In this document: one piece after another, positions 49,755 through 56,950 of the stretch
How the letters are laid out: every line of letters starts with the position of its first letter
Position numbering within the stretch: the stretch's first letter is position 1
DNA from: a virus
Reading direction: 5' to 3' (one strand)
IMG/VR virus record: IMGVR_UViG_3300027973_000032
Span: 1-64,000 of that record
Length of the DNA: 64,000 nucleotides
Position numbers and translations under genes: made by a program
Notes under the pieces: model-generated
Told to the model about the DNA's origin: nothing
The model's database searches: none
The model's input: the letters and a program-made list of their open reading frames with translations, nothing else

Positions 49755-50590
49755 ACAAACTATTCTACCACATATACACTAGCGAACATCCCACTGTGGG
49801 ACTGATGATGATAGATCAACAGATACGCAGAATGAAATCCAGTGGCCTATACTACAACGCTGAAATGAACTGCGTGATCACAGGCCCACACTGTAAACAG
49901 GCAGAAGAATTAGTCAAACTACACGGCGGATTTCGAATCTTAGAAGTCACAGAACGAGACGATGAACAGATCTTCGAAGGACGCACACTGCGCTATCTAT
50001 ACGAACAAACACTACCAGAAGATAAAGTCTGCTACATGCACACTAAGGGCATTAGCTACATAACTGCACAGAATCGTATCAACGGCTTTATTGCTCCACG
50101 TAACGTAAGAGCAGTGAATGGCTGGCGTCATGCCATGGAATACTACTGCATAGATGAATGGCAAACTAGAACTGAACATCTAGGCGTGGCCTGCGATACT
50201 GTAGGCATTATGCTGATCTTCCACCCTTTCTACATGTACGGCGGAAACTTTTGGTGGAGCATGGGCAGTCATATACGCACACTACCACATCCCTTAGAAT
50301 GGAAGGGCAACGACTACGAACGCACAGGCGAAAACGCTGACCCAACTCCCGAACTGACCATGCTACGCATGAGACACGAACAATGGATCTTTGCACAACG
50401 AGAAGGCTATTTTATGAGCCTGTTTAACATACTGGACTTGCCCAAAGACGATGAACATCATCTTTGCAGCAGCTTCTGGCTCTACGAAGATGACCTACTA
50501 CCTCACGTGGTCAGAGAAAGAGCTCTACACAAAGGAGATGGAGCTCTACTCCAACTACTGAACTATCGCATACAACCTCCCCCTCAATAA
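49751..50590 (+). CDS. Glycosyltransferase-like protein B1 (279 aa)
   Basis: Same family: KLFYHIYTSEHPTVGLMMID, FEGRTLRYLYEQTLPEDKVC, YMHTKGISYI, VNGWRHAMEYYCIDEW, GGNFWWSMGSHIRTLPHP and FWLYEDDLLPHVVRE. It differs from A1 in the C-terminal part and is closest to the fourth gene. ATGA overlap with A1. Confidence 0.63.
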   Translation: MNKLFYHIYTSEHPTVGLMMIDQQIRRMKSSGLYYNAEMNCVITGPHCKQAEELVKLHGGFRILEVTERDDEQIFEGRTLRYLYEQTLPEDKVCYMHTKGISYITAQNRINGFIAPRNVRAVNGWRHAMEYYCIDEWQTRTEHLGVACDTVGIMLIFHPFYMYGGNFWWSMGSHIRTLPHPLEWKGNDYERTGENADPTPELTMLRMRHEQWIFAQREGYFMSLFNILDLPKDDEHHLCSSFWLYEDDLLPHVVRERALHKGDGALLQLLNYRIQPPPQ

Positions 50591-50593
50591 ACT

Positions 50594-51352
50594 ATGATTA
50601 AAATATACTACCACATTTGGACAGCAAGAAACGTCCCAGTTAATCTCTTCCTCATAGACGATCAACTGAAAAGACTACAACACACAGGCCTCACAGAAGA
50701 AGGCGAAGTCTACTGCACTATCAGTGGCAATAATCCCTACTCAGCACTGGACCTATGCAAGGCACACCCTTGGCTTAACGTACTGGAATGCGTGGAAGGT
50801 GACCCCAATATGGAGTACGAAGGGCGCACACTAAAATATCTATGGAGAGACACTCGACCAGAAGATCATGTGTTCTACTTCCATACTAAGGGACTGAGCT
50901 TTCTCAGCGGCGATAGAATATGGGGCGAACTGAATCAACAACTTAGACCACGTAATATCAAGGCACTGAGCAGCTGGCGTTTGGTCATGGAGACTGAACT
51001 ACTGGACAGCTGGATTTGGCGCAGACATCAACTTAACGAAGGTGCAGACACACTGGGCTGCTACTTCTTAGGAGATCCTTTCTATCACTACATGGGCAAC
51101 TTTTGGTGGGCCCGTGGCACACACATCCGTAAACTGCCAGATCCCTTAAACTTTGACATTGCTCCATACCCTGCTATGGCTCTAATAGAAACTAGCCCAC
51201 TTAGAATCAAATACGAACAATGGCTATTCCGCGCACCAGATAGCTACTACGTGGGCGTGAGAGACTGGCCATTCCACCTTCAAGACACTAAAGAACCTGG
51301 ATATAGCCCAGGAATAAACCCCTACGAAGATGACTACTGGGACTTGAAATGA
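50594..51352 (+). CDS. Glycosyltransferase-like protein A2 (252 aa)
   Basis: KIYYHIWTARNVPVNLFLID, EGRTLKYLWRDTRPEDHV, YFHTKGLSFL, HYMGNFWWARGTHIRKLPDP, RIKYEQWLF and NPYEDDYW. It is the closest relative of A1 in the ending R-x-KYEQWLF with a G-x-NPYEDD tail. ATGA overlap with B2. Confidence 0.63.
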   Translation: MIKIYYHIWTARNVPVNLFLIDDQLKRLQHTGLTEEGEVYCTISGNNPYSALDLCKAHPWLNVLECVEGDPNMEYEGRTLKYLWRDTRPEDHVFYFHTKGLSFLSGDRIWGELNQQLRPRNIKALSSWRLVMETELLDSWIWRRHQLNEGADTLGCYFLGDPFYHYMGNFWWARGTHIRKLPDPLNFDIAPYPAMALIETSPLRIKYEQWLFRAPDSYYVGVRDWPFHLQDTKEPGYSPGINPYEDDYWDLK

Positions 51353-52140
51353 TTAAACTATACTACCACATTTACACTAGCACTAATAAGATGATCAGCC
51401 AAATGCTGATTGATCAACAACTACGACGCATACGCAACGCTGGCATTAACCAACATAACACCCAAATGAACTGCGTGATCACAGGTCCATGGTGGCAACC
51501 CGCTAAAGAACTGGTTGAACGCTTTGGTGGCTTCCGTATCTTAGAAACTAAGAACCAAGACGAAGAAGGCTTCTACGAAGGCCGCACACTACGCTACATT
51601 TGGCAAGACGCAAAGATGGACGATGGTATCTGCTTTGTACACACTAAAGGTTCAGCTTACCTCAGCGGAGAGAAACACGTCAACGGATGGAACCAACCCC
51701 GTAACATCACTGCTATAAACAGCTGGCGCTGGGCTATGGAATACTACACACTGGACCTGTGGCAGGATCGCATACACAACTTGAACACAGCCACTGACAC
51801 TGAAGGCATTATGATGTACCTAGACCCATTTTGGCACTATGCAGGTAACTTCTGGTGGGCTAAGGGCAGTCACATTAGACGACTACCAGACCCTACTAGA
51901 ATGGAAGCACCCTACGGTGATAGAATGAACCCCCGCGCTTGGCTTATGATCAATAAGGGACATCATATGAACTACTTTGATTGCTTGACTCAACCACGCA
52001 GCGATGGCCGTACTGGACCATTCCGCATGCACGAAGACGACTGCATGCCACACGTACTGGCTGAACGTAAGAGACTGACCCTTCTTAAAGATGCACTACG
52101 ACGCAACGACGGCGAAGCAGTTGCTCGCTACAGTAGGTAA
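51349..52140 (+). CDS. Glycosyltransferase-like protein B2 (263 aa)
   Basis: KLYYHIYTSTNKMISQMLID, YEGRTLRYIWQDAKMDDGIC, FVHTKGSAYL, WRWAMEYYTLDLWQDR, HYAGNFWWAKGSHIRRLPDP and FRMHEDDCMPHVLAERKR. Closest to B1. The four genes thus read A-B-A-B. Confidence 0.63.
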   Translation: MIKLYYHIYTSTNKMISQMLIDQQLRRIRNAGINQHNTQMNCVITGPWWQPAKELVERFGGFRILETKNQDEEGFYEGRTLRYIWQDAKMDDGICFVHTKGSAYLSGEKHVNGWNQPRNITAINSWRWAMEYYTLDLWQDRIHNLNTATDTEGIMMYLDPFWHYAGNFWWAKGSHIRRLPDPTRMEAPYGDRMNPRAWLMINKGHHMNYFDCLTQPRSDGRTGPFRMHEDDCMPHVLAERKRLTLLKDALRRNDGEAVARYSR

Positions 52141-52143
52141 ATA
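52136..52143 (+). promoter_or_regulatory. Late-promoter-like motif GGTAAATA next to a start codon
   Basis: GGTAAATA, CTCA, ATG (52148). The motif overlaps the stop of B2. Confidence 0.45.
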
Positions 52144-52147
52144 CTCA

Positions 52148-52378
52148 ATGAAAGACTTCGGCGAAATGATGATTGTTATGGGCATGATGCAGGTCATTGA
52201 ACAGGCCTACAAACTTAAACAACCTATCTCTTGGCGCACTGTATACAAAACACTGCGCTTAGATGAAAGCTTCTGGTCTGAAGACTATAGCATAGACGAA
52301 GAAATTGTGATAAACAACGACGCCGAACTATACCTGATCAAGGCCACACTGGAAAGTAAATTTACTACTAAACATTAA
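52148..52378 (+). CDS. Small hypothetical protein (76 aa)
   Basis: Met-rich helical start (MKDFGEMMIVMGMMQVIEQA), then LRLDESFWSEDYSIDEEIV. I choose 52148 because of the late-type motif just upstream; an ATG at 52091 within B2 is possible. Not recognised. Confidence 0.6.
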   Translation: MKDFGEMMIVMGMMQVIEQAYKLKQPISWRTVYKTLRLDESFWSEDYSIDEEIVINNDAELYLIKATLESKFTTKH

Positions 52379-52379
52379 T

Positions 52380-52934
52380 ATGCAACTGGTCTATCCCTTA
52401 GATTCATTTGAATACGAACAGACTGAAATTAAACAGATGTTTCTAGACGATTGGGACTGGATTAAAAATACTCAAAAATATAATCATATGGGCTCTGATT
52501 TACTCAGCGAGGACTTGATAGAAAAAAACTTCCCAATATTGACAAAAAATATTCGAAAATTAATGCACGAAGACGACGTCTTCACAGCGAGATTTTTTGC
52601 TACTAGACCCCATAGCTGCGGCGACGTACATATTGATATGAGAAAAGAAAGAACTTTGGTCAGAGACTGGAGCTTGAATTTACCCATCGAGAACTGTGAT
52701 AACACATATCATGAATGGTTCGATACACACAACGACCTACATACGGAGTCAAAATATAACTCTTTGTTTTGGAGAAACTACACTGCTGGCACACTGATCC
52801 ACAGCCACGAACTTACTGGACCTGCCATAATGAAAGTGTCAATTCCCCATAGGATTAATAATCCCCTAGACACTTTTAGATTGATACTGGGCATACGCAC
52901 AGAAAGTAATAGCTTTAACTACCCTTTGGTCTAG
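52380..52934 (+). CDS. Possible 2OG-Fe(II) oxygenase-like protein (184 aa)
   Basis: Contains GDVHIDMRKERTLVRDWSLN, then IENCDNTYHEWF and later MKVSIPHRINNPLDTFRLIL. The H-x-D followed by a distal His and Arg fits the iron and 2-oxoglutarate ligands of a jelly-roll oxygenase, and the N-L-P-I-x-N-C pattern is seen in related marine-phage proteins. This is a pattern-level assignment only. It is last in the glycan gene run. Confidence 0.45.
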   Translation: MQLVYPLDSFEYEQTEIKQMFLDDWDWIKNTQKYNHMGSDLLSEDLIEKNFPILTKNIRKLMHEDDVFTARFFATRPHSCGDVHIDMRKERTLVRDWSLNLPIENCDNTYHEWFDTHNDLHTESKYNSLFWRNYTAGTLIHSHELTGPAIMKVSIPHRINNPLDTFRLILGIRTESNSFNYPLV

Positions 52935-52940
52935 CTGTGA
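52931..52940 (+). repeat. Outlying copy of the CTAGCTGTGA repeat
   Basis: Same 10-mer as the tandem copies at 53101, 53141 and 53181, overlapping the end of the 184-aa gene. Confidence 0.7.
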
Positions 52941-52994
52941 GCCTTACTGGTCTAGAACTAATTGATACTTGATACTATTTGATCACTGATCGAG

Positions 52995-53041
52995 TGTACA
53001 GAGAACTGCTTAACGGCATCTAACCAACTAGACTCTGTACA
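52995..53041. repeat. 9-bp inverted repeat with 29-bp centre
   Basis: TGTACAGAG (52995-53003) and CTCTGTACA (53033-53041) are perfect reverse complements. They lie in the gene-poor stretch 52935-53231, which otherwise has TGAT-rich direct repeats at 52960-52992. Confidence 0.75.
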
Positions 53042-53100
53042 ACTCCATATACTATACACGCCATAACTGACTAAGTCAACTACTAATACAGCCAAAAGAG

Positions 53101-53190
53101 CTAGCTGTGAGCCTTTGCATATACAGCATATACAAATGGTCTAGCTGTGAACCTTTGCATACACAACAAATACAAAAGGTCTAGCTGTGG
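53101..53190 (+). repeat. 40-bp tandem direct repeat
   Basis: CTAGCTGTGA recurs at 53101, 53141 and 53181 with an exact 40-bp period. The intervening sequence (CCTTTGCATA, then AYACAACATATACAAA-like) is mostly conserved. Two full units and the start of a third. No gene is visible here. Confidence 0.85.
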
Positions 53191-53218
53191 GTATTACACA
53201 TACGCACACAAGCACACA

Positions 53219-53226
53219 GATAAATA
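53219..53226 (+). promoter_or_regulatory. Late-promoter-like motif GATAAATA next to a start codon
   Basis: GATAAATA, CACAC, ATG (53232). Confidence 0.55.
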
Positions 53227-53231
53227 CACAC

Positions 53232-53414
53232 ATGATGGACTACATACCTTTACTCGTGCTCGTACCCTTGGCACTCATAGTACTATACCTAGTTGACTAC
53301 TACTGGGATGAAGCCGAAGGACTGTTTACCCTCACGTACCTACTGGCCATACTGAGCATACTCATAGGCTGGACTCTGACAGCGATACTAGACTATAACA
53401 TTTTCCTACCATGA
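53232..53414 (+). CDS. Small membrane protein (60 aa)
   Basis: Two membrane helices (YIPLLVLVPLALIVLYLVDY and TYLLAILSILIGWTLTAIL) joined by an acidic turn. Start chosen 5 nt after a GATAAATA motif. ATGA overlap with the next gene. Could be a holin-like pair with its neighbour; inference only. Confidence 0.62.
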   Translation: MMDYIPLLVLVPLALIVLYLVDYYWDEAEGLFTLTYLLAILSILIGWTLTAILDYNIFLP

Positions 53415-53572
53415 TCCTGATCCCCCACATACTTTTGGTCATAACACTACTGTTCCTAACCACATACTGGCGCATTAAAGAAAGTCTCCTTTGGAGTGAA
53501 TGGGCTATATTCACTATACTACTACTAGGCCTACTGGCGGCCTTTGTACACGAAATTATACAAAACTTTTGA
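53411..53572 (+). CDS. Small membrane protein (53 aa)
   Basis: Two membrane helices (MILIPHILLVITLLFLTTYW and WAIFTILLLGLLAAFVHEII). Start at the ATGA overlap. Same size and layout as its upstream neighbour. Confidence 0.6.
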   Translation: MILIPHILLVITLLFLTTYWRIKESLLWSEWAIFTILLLGLLAAFVHEIIQNF

Positions 53573-53706
53573 ACCTACTGTGGACATGGTGGATCTTACT
53601 GTACAGAAAGATTCATAGAATCAACGTAGAACATGCTAGAACGCAAGGTGAGTATTTGTGCATAGCCAGTCTCCACCACAGTCCGCCCAAAATATTTCTA
53701 CTGTAG
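53569..53706 (+). CDS. Possible microprotein with TTG start (45 aa)
   Basis: An open frame NLLWTWWILLYRKIHRINVE, then HARTQGEYLCIASLHHSP. A TTG start would overlap the previous stop by 4 nt, as in the preceding pairs; an ATG exists only inside the upstream gene. Weakly supported. Confidence 0.35.
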   Translation: MNLLWTWWILLYRKIHRINVEHARTQGEYLCIASLHHSPPKIFLL

Positions 53707-53853
53707 ATACAGTTTTGCAACCGTTCAAAACTGTCATTGGCCCAGAAACATTACACTTTTCCACACCATTCTACACCTTTTAACACCTTTATACGGTACT
53801 AGTAGGCTGTGAACCTAGTAGTCGAGGAGACTTATTGGGTTGGCCCGAGCCGT

Positions 53854-53861
53854 AGTAAATA
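53854..53861 (+). promoter_or_regulatory. Late-promoter-like motif AGTAAATA next to a start codon
   Basis: AGTAAATA, ACTAGT, ATG (53868). Confidence 0.45.
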
Positions 53862-53867
53862 ACTAGT

Positions 53868-54062
53868 ATGTATACAGTACAGTTAGACACAGCCACTATA
53901 GAGGCGCACTTGGAGCAATTAGCTTGGTGTCAAAGCCAGCGTTGGGTTCCGGGTCGAGATTTTTGGTTTGTTGGGATCAAATTACCTTTTGTGCCGGTAG
54001 AATGGCATTTTCAGGATCAAAAGAAGGCTGTATGGTTTAGTTTGTATTGGACTTCAGTGTAG
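53868..54062 (+). CDS. WF-L-R-W family small protein 9 (64 aa)
   Basis: A detached member of the family: EQLAWCQSQRWVPGRDFWFV in the middle and WHFQDQKKAVWFSLYWTSV at the end. It lies 11 kb from the main array, next to the iterons. Function unknown. Confidence 0.65.
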   Translation: MYTVQLDTATIEAHLEQLAWCQSQRWVPGRDFWFVGIKLPFVPVEWHFQDQKKAVWFSLYWTSV

Positions 54063-54112
54063 TTGTTTCGTTCATAATAGTTATTGAAATCATAATTAGG
54101 AGGTTCTGAAGG

Positions 54113-54237
54113 TTAGAACAGTCATTCAGTCCAGAACTATCGTACGAATCAGAACTATTCTGGAGACTAGAACGTTCTGAAGGCTAGAACTATCATGCGG
54201 ATCAGAACTATTCTGGATTTCAGAACAATTGTCGCGG
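54113..54237 (+). repeat. Seven 18-bp iterons around AGAAC
   Basis: AGAAC occurs at 54115, 54133, 54151, 54169, 54186, 54204 and 54222, i.e. with steps of 18, 18, 18, 17, 18 and 18 bp. Extended consensus YAGAACTATYNTRNGGA. One unit holds the palindrome AGAACGTTCT (54169-54178) and two hold AGAA-CTA-TTCT. It lies in a 425-bp stretch with no gene, between late-type genes and the early-type promoters, as an origin or a multi-site operator would. Confidence 0.85.
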
Positions 54238-54415
54238 AAAAACAACGAAGGTGCAGGAAAACAACACCGGTTGACAGAATTCTCCTTTTCCAATCCAAAC
54301 TCATTCTGGAATTCATAATGACCAAACCTGTTAGGCAGCCTCGCCGTCCACCCCCAGTATGCCTGTTCGAACACATGCTCATATTATAGCTGAATCACTG
54401 TGGGCCGTCAATAGT
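54238..54415. other. Non-coding stretch
   Basis: No gene, promoter or clear repeat is seen. A TTGACA at 54271 has no matching -10 box. The stretch lies between the iterons and the first early-type promoter. Confidence 0.6.
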
Positions 54416-54481
54416 GTTGCAGATTCACAACAGTAGTGAAAAAACAACAGCATTGACGTAGCCCCCAACTGACACTATAAT
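54416..54481 (+). promoter_or_regulatory. Early promoter P1 with palindrome
   Basis: GTTGCAGATTCACAAC (54416-54431), a degenerate second copy ending CAAC at 54448, 4 bp, TTGACG (54453-54458), 17 bp, TATAAT (54476-54481). Six nt later comes ATG (54488), then GGAG and the chosen start at 54515. Confidence 0.85.
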
Positions 54482-54514
54482 AACAACATGGCGACACAGA
54501 CACAGGAGCACAAG

Positions 54515-54844
54515 ATGCAAGTCACAGCAAAGATTCTTCTCTTAGACCCAGAGTACATGGGCCAGTTCTACTTCAAACCTAACCCACGTGAGACTGCACG
54601 AGAGCTGTTGGCCAAGGACCTTTACACTGAGCAAGGCCAGTTCACGCTGAACGTCACTGACAGTGAAGACGCGGCGGAGTTCTTGTTCGATCTTACCAAC
54701 AATCCCAGCAAGGATGACTTGCGGGCTGTACTGTACGGACGTGGTCGTTCGCTCAGTGTGGGCGACATTGTTGACGTAGACGGTGAGCTTTTGCTCTGTG
54801 CTAACACGGGATGGCAGCGTGTTGCATACGCACAACAGGCTTGA
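54515..54844 (+). CDS. YodL-like small phage protein (109 aa)
   Basis: Contains YGRGRSLSVGDIVDVDGELL and a final NTGWQRVAY, a pattern typical of YodL-like phage proteins (R-S-L-S-V-G-D-V). Role unknown. The start at 54515 follows GGAG. An in-frame ATG at 54488, exactly at the predicted transcription start, would add MATQTQEHK. Confidence 0.75.
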   Translation: MQVTAKILLLDPEYMGQFYFKPNPRETARELLAKDLYTEQGQFTLNVTDSEDAAEFLFDLTNNPSKDDLRAVLYGRGRSLSVGDIVDVDGELLLCANTGWQRVAYAQQA

Positions 54845-54869
54845 CGTAGGGCCGCAAAGGCCTTATACT
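54821..54869 (+). promoter_or_regulatory. Early promoter P2 with palindrome
   Basis: GTTGCATACGCACAAC (54821-54836, inside the end of the previous gene), 4 bp, TTGACG (54841-54846), 17 bp, TATACT (54864-54869), 6 nt, ATG of an 8-codon out-of-frame leader that stops at the true start. Confidence 0.88.
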
Positions 54870-54898
54870 AAGAACATGGACACAAAGGAGCGAACGAT

Positions 54899-55102
54899 AT
54901 GATGGCAGGATTTAGTACTATGGCCAGTTTGGCGGCCAGTCGTGTGCGGCTATTAATGCAACAGACGGACATGGAACGTCCAGCTGATTTGATTGCAGAT
55001 ATTATGCACTACTGTAAGGCAGAGGGCATTGAGTTTGATGCTGAAGTCAATGTGGCCGAATTGTACGTGTCAGAAGAAGAAGGATATGATGATGCAAATT
55101 GA
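54899..55102 (+). CDS. Small early-region protein (67 aa)
   Basis: MMAGFSTMASLAASRVRLLM, then an acidic end with EFDAEVNVAELYVSEEEGY. AAGGAG ribosome-binding site. A short leader reading MDTKERTI precedes it and ends at its start codon. Not recognised. Confidence 0.65.
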   Translation: MMAGFSTMASLAASRVRLLMQQTDMERPADLIADIMHYCKAEGIEFDAEVNVAELYVSEEEGYDDAN

Positions 55103-55307
55103 TGGCCTAACAGATGAGCAATACGAGATTGCCGAAACTCTTTGGAACTGTGAAACAGAAGACGAAGTTAGGGAAGTCATTGACCAAATTGGCAGTGAAG
55201 CATATAGTGTATACCAATTGATGGTGGCCGCACACTTTGATGAGAATTGTACTGATGTCAGTGAAGCGGCGGAGTATTTAAATTCAATTAGGGGATGTTA
55301 TGAGTAA
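55092..55307 (+). CDS. Small acidic protein (71 aa)
   Basis: MQIDGLTDEQYEIAETLWNC followed by VIDQIGSEAYSVYQLMVAAH. Three adjacent ATG codons occur; 55092 has the best spacing from AAGGA. Overlaps both neighbours. Not recognised. Confidence 0.65.
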   Translation: MQIDGLTDEQYEIAETLWNCETEDEVREVIDQIGSEAYSVYQLMVAAHFDENCTDVSEAAEYLNSIRGCYE

Positions 55308-55560
55308 GCTTGCATTCATTGGTAGGCCTTGGGTTGCATTTGATGCAGCCAATGCTAATCATCGTCAACAGTTTGCACAATTCCAACGTTTGGGTACTTG
55401 GGGTAAGTGTCCAGTTCGTTTTATTATTTCAGATGATCACGGCGACTTAATCACTATGATACAGCGACGACTTATTGAGTATTACATCAATCAGGAGTTT
55501 GGTCGCAGTGAGTTCCTCCGTCGTACAAATACAACGGCTGTTGACACAAAGACAGCCTGA
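55300..55560 (+). CDS. Conserved phage hypothetical (86 aa)
   Basis: RPWVAFDAANANHRQQFAQF, GTWGKCPVRFIISDDHGDLI and TMIQRRLIEYYINQEF. This combination is conserved in many marine phages. No function known to me. ATGA-type overlap upstream. Confidence 0.75.
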   Translation: MSKLAFIGRPWVAFDAANANHRQQFAQFQRLGTWGKCPVRFIISDDHGDLITMIQRRLIEYYINQEFGRSEFLRRTNTTAVDTKTA

Positions 55561-55569
55561 CGTTATACT
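55520..55569 (+). promoter_or_regulatory. Early promoter P3
   Basis: Degenerate palindrome (GTCG-N8-CAAC, 55520-55535), 5 bp, TTGACA (55541-55546), 17 bp, TATACT (55564-55569). GGCTGT and ACAGCC flank the -35 box. Class A leader (GAAACAGTAACGCAACGGAG). Confidence 0.8.
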
Positions 55570-55599
55570 ATTGAAACAGTAACGCAACGGAGCAAAGAT

Positions 55600-55884
55600 A
55601 TGTGGACCACAGACAATCAACGTGAACTGAGTGCGGCACTTGACCTCATGTATGAGGACCAAGGAGCCCAATTCACTTCAGGCTATGCTAACAGCTTGGC
55701 AGTAGAGATGTTGAACTCCTTGCCCAAACGCCGGCAAAAAGAATTCATCAAACAGGTACAGACCTTCAATGGTCGTCAGCTGGTCAAAGTAAAGCATCTG
55801 TTGACTGGTGCTGAGGTAGAGATCCGTAGGAGTGAGCGTGGTACCTGTGTTGACCCCAGCACGGAACGGTATCACACTATGTGA
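55600..55884 (+). CDS. Small hypothetical protein (94 aa)
   Basis: MWTTDNQRELSAALDLMYED, LNSLPKRRQKEFIKQVQTFN, and a beta end with KVKHLLTGAEVEIRRSE. CGGAG ribosome-binding site. Not recognised. Confidence 0.65.
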   Translation: MWTTDNQRELSAALDLMYEDQGAQFTSGYANSLAVEMLNSLPKRRQKEFIKQVQTFNGRQLVKVKHLLTGAEVEIRRSERGTCVDPSTERYHTM

Positions 55885-55885
55885 T

Positions 55886-55934
55886 GTTGTATGCATACAA
55901 CGGCCTAGACAAACTGGGCCGTTGAAGTTATACT
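55886..55934 (+). promoter_or_regulatory. Early promoter P4 with palindrome
   Basis: GTTGTATGCATACAAC (55886-55901, perfectly symmetric), 4 bp, TAGACA (55906-55911), 17 bp, TATACT (55929-55934). A second dyad CAACGGCC and GGCCGTTG encloses the -35 box. Class A leader. Confidence 0.9.
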
Positions 55935-55965
55935 AATGAAACAGTAACGCAACGGAGCAACAAAG

Positions 55966-56199
55966 ATGGCAAATTCCAGATTCCCAAACATGAGCTATTG
56001 TATGTGTGAGAATACAGTAGCGGCCCTAGTCCAGATTATTGAGCACATGGACGAGGATCCTGAGAACTTCCTGCAAGACTTGAGCATGACGGAATTGAAT
56101 TCGTTCAATCGTTTATACGAGCTCTGCAAAGAGTTTCGTAGGACTGCGGACTTTGTTGCTGAAATTGCCGATGAACTTGCATTATCAACTGAGGAGTAA
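55966..56199 (+). CDS. Small acidic protein (77 aa)
   Basis: CMCENTVAALVQIIEHMDED followed by ELCKEFRRTADFVAEIADEL; helical. Leader of a set of genes joined by short GGAGTAATTAGC spacers. Not recognised. Confidence 0.65.
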   Translation: MANSRFPNMSYCMCENTVAALVQIIEHMDEDPENFLQDLSMTELNSFNRLYELCKEFRRTADFVAEIADELALSTEE

Positions 56200-56204
56200 T
56201 TAGC

Positions 56205-56399
56205 ATGAACTTGACATATAAAGATCTCAAAGACTTTTTAGAAACTCTTACTGCCGAGCAATTGGCCTGTAATGTGTCTGTATATACTGGAGACACTGAC
56301 GAAGCCTATCCTGTATTTGCCGCTGGGTTTAATACTAAAGAGGAAATGGGCGAAGAGTTAGATACATTAGATCCTGGCCATCCTATTCTATTGTTTTAA
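56205..56399 (+). CDS. Small conserved phage protein (64 aa)
   Basis: MNLTYKDLKDFLETLTAEQL, then VSVYTGDTDEAYPVF and PGHPILLF. It has the M-T-x-x-E-L-x-x-x-L-x-x-L-x-P-E-x-L / V-x-V-Y layout of a common phage microprotein family of unknown role; a shorter relative is at 59242. Confidence 0.68.
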   Translation: MNLTYKDLKDFLETLTAEQLACNVSVYTGDTDEAYPVFAAGFNTKEEMGEELDTLDPGHPILLF

Positions 56400-56411
56400 G
56401 GAGTAATTAGC

Positions 56412-56705
56412 ATGAACGCAGATCAAATTGCCAAATCCATTCGTTTCACGCCCTGGACCAATGACGACCTTACCAAATTCGTTGATGCTGTCAAGTATGC
56501 GCGAGCCCAATTGGTTCGTAATAACATTAGGGAATTCGTTGAAGGCGATGCTGTTCGTTTTAACAGTCGTAAACACGGCCTTATTGGTGGCATTGTAGAG
56601 CATGTGGCAATTAAGTATGTCACAGTCCGTAGTCCAGTAGGCTTATTCCGTGTGCCAGCTAACATGCTGACACGGCGTGAACAACCAATGGTTGCCTTTG
56701 CCTAA
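56412..56705 (+). CDS. KOW/SH3-like phage hypothetical (97 aa)
   Basis: Residues ~40-90 (EFVEGDAVRFNSRKHGLIGG, VTVRSPVGLFRVPANML) form a beta barrel of KOW/SH3 type, conserved in marine phages with a V-P-A-N-M-L ending. Possible nucleic-acid or ribosome contact, unproven. GGAG ribosome-binding site. Confidence 0.7.
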   Translation: MNADQIAKSIRFTPWTNDDLTKFVDAVKYARAQLVRNNIREFVEGDAVRFNSRKHGLIGGIVEHVAIKYVTVRSPVGLFRVPANMLTRREQPMVAFA

Positions 56706-56707
56706 TT

Positions 56708-56756
56708 GTTGTAAGAACGCAACGGGCTAGACACACTGGCCCAACGATAGTATACT
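56708..56756 (+). promoter_or_regulatory. Early promoter P5 with palindrome
   Basis: GTTGTAAGAACGCAAC (56708-56723), 4 bp, TAGACA (56728-56733), 17 bp, TATACT (56751-56756). GGGC and GCCC flank the -35 box. Class A leader. Confidence 0.9.
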
Positions 56757-56785
56757 AGTGAAACAGTAACGCAACGGAGCACGTG

Positions 56786-56950
56786 ATGAAGAAAGGCATT
56801 TACCTTACAGTAGAGCAGACAGTAGAGATTCTCAGTAACACAGATTCGTTTGTGTTGGAAGAGATCTTAGAGCGATTGGTTGAGAGTGATCCAGGCACTG
56901 CCTACGTGATTCAAACCATTCTCAATAACTTGGAAAAGGAAATGGCATGA
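56786..56950 (+). CDS. Small helical protein (54 aa)
   Basis: MKKGIYLTVEQTVEILSNTD, then LEEILERLVESDPGTAYVIQ. CGGAG upstream. ATGA overlap with the next microprotein. Not recognised. Confidence 0.62.
   Translation: MKKGIYLTVEQTVEILSNTDSFVLEEILERLVESDPGTAYVIQTILNNLEKEMA

Noticed and set aside
54113-54237. AGAAC repeats as alphaproteobacterial LexA boxes (GAAC-N7-GAAC)
   Set aside because: The period here is 18 bp, not the 11 bp needed for that box.
54271-54300. TTGACA as a further promoter
   Set aside because: No -10-like hexamer is found 16-18 bp downstream.
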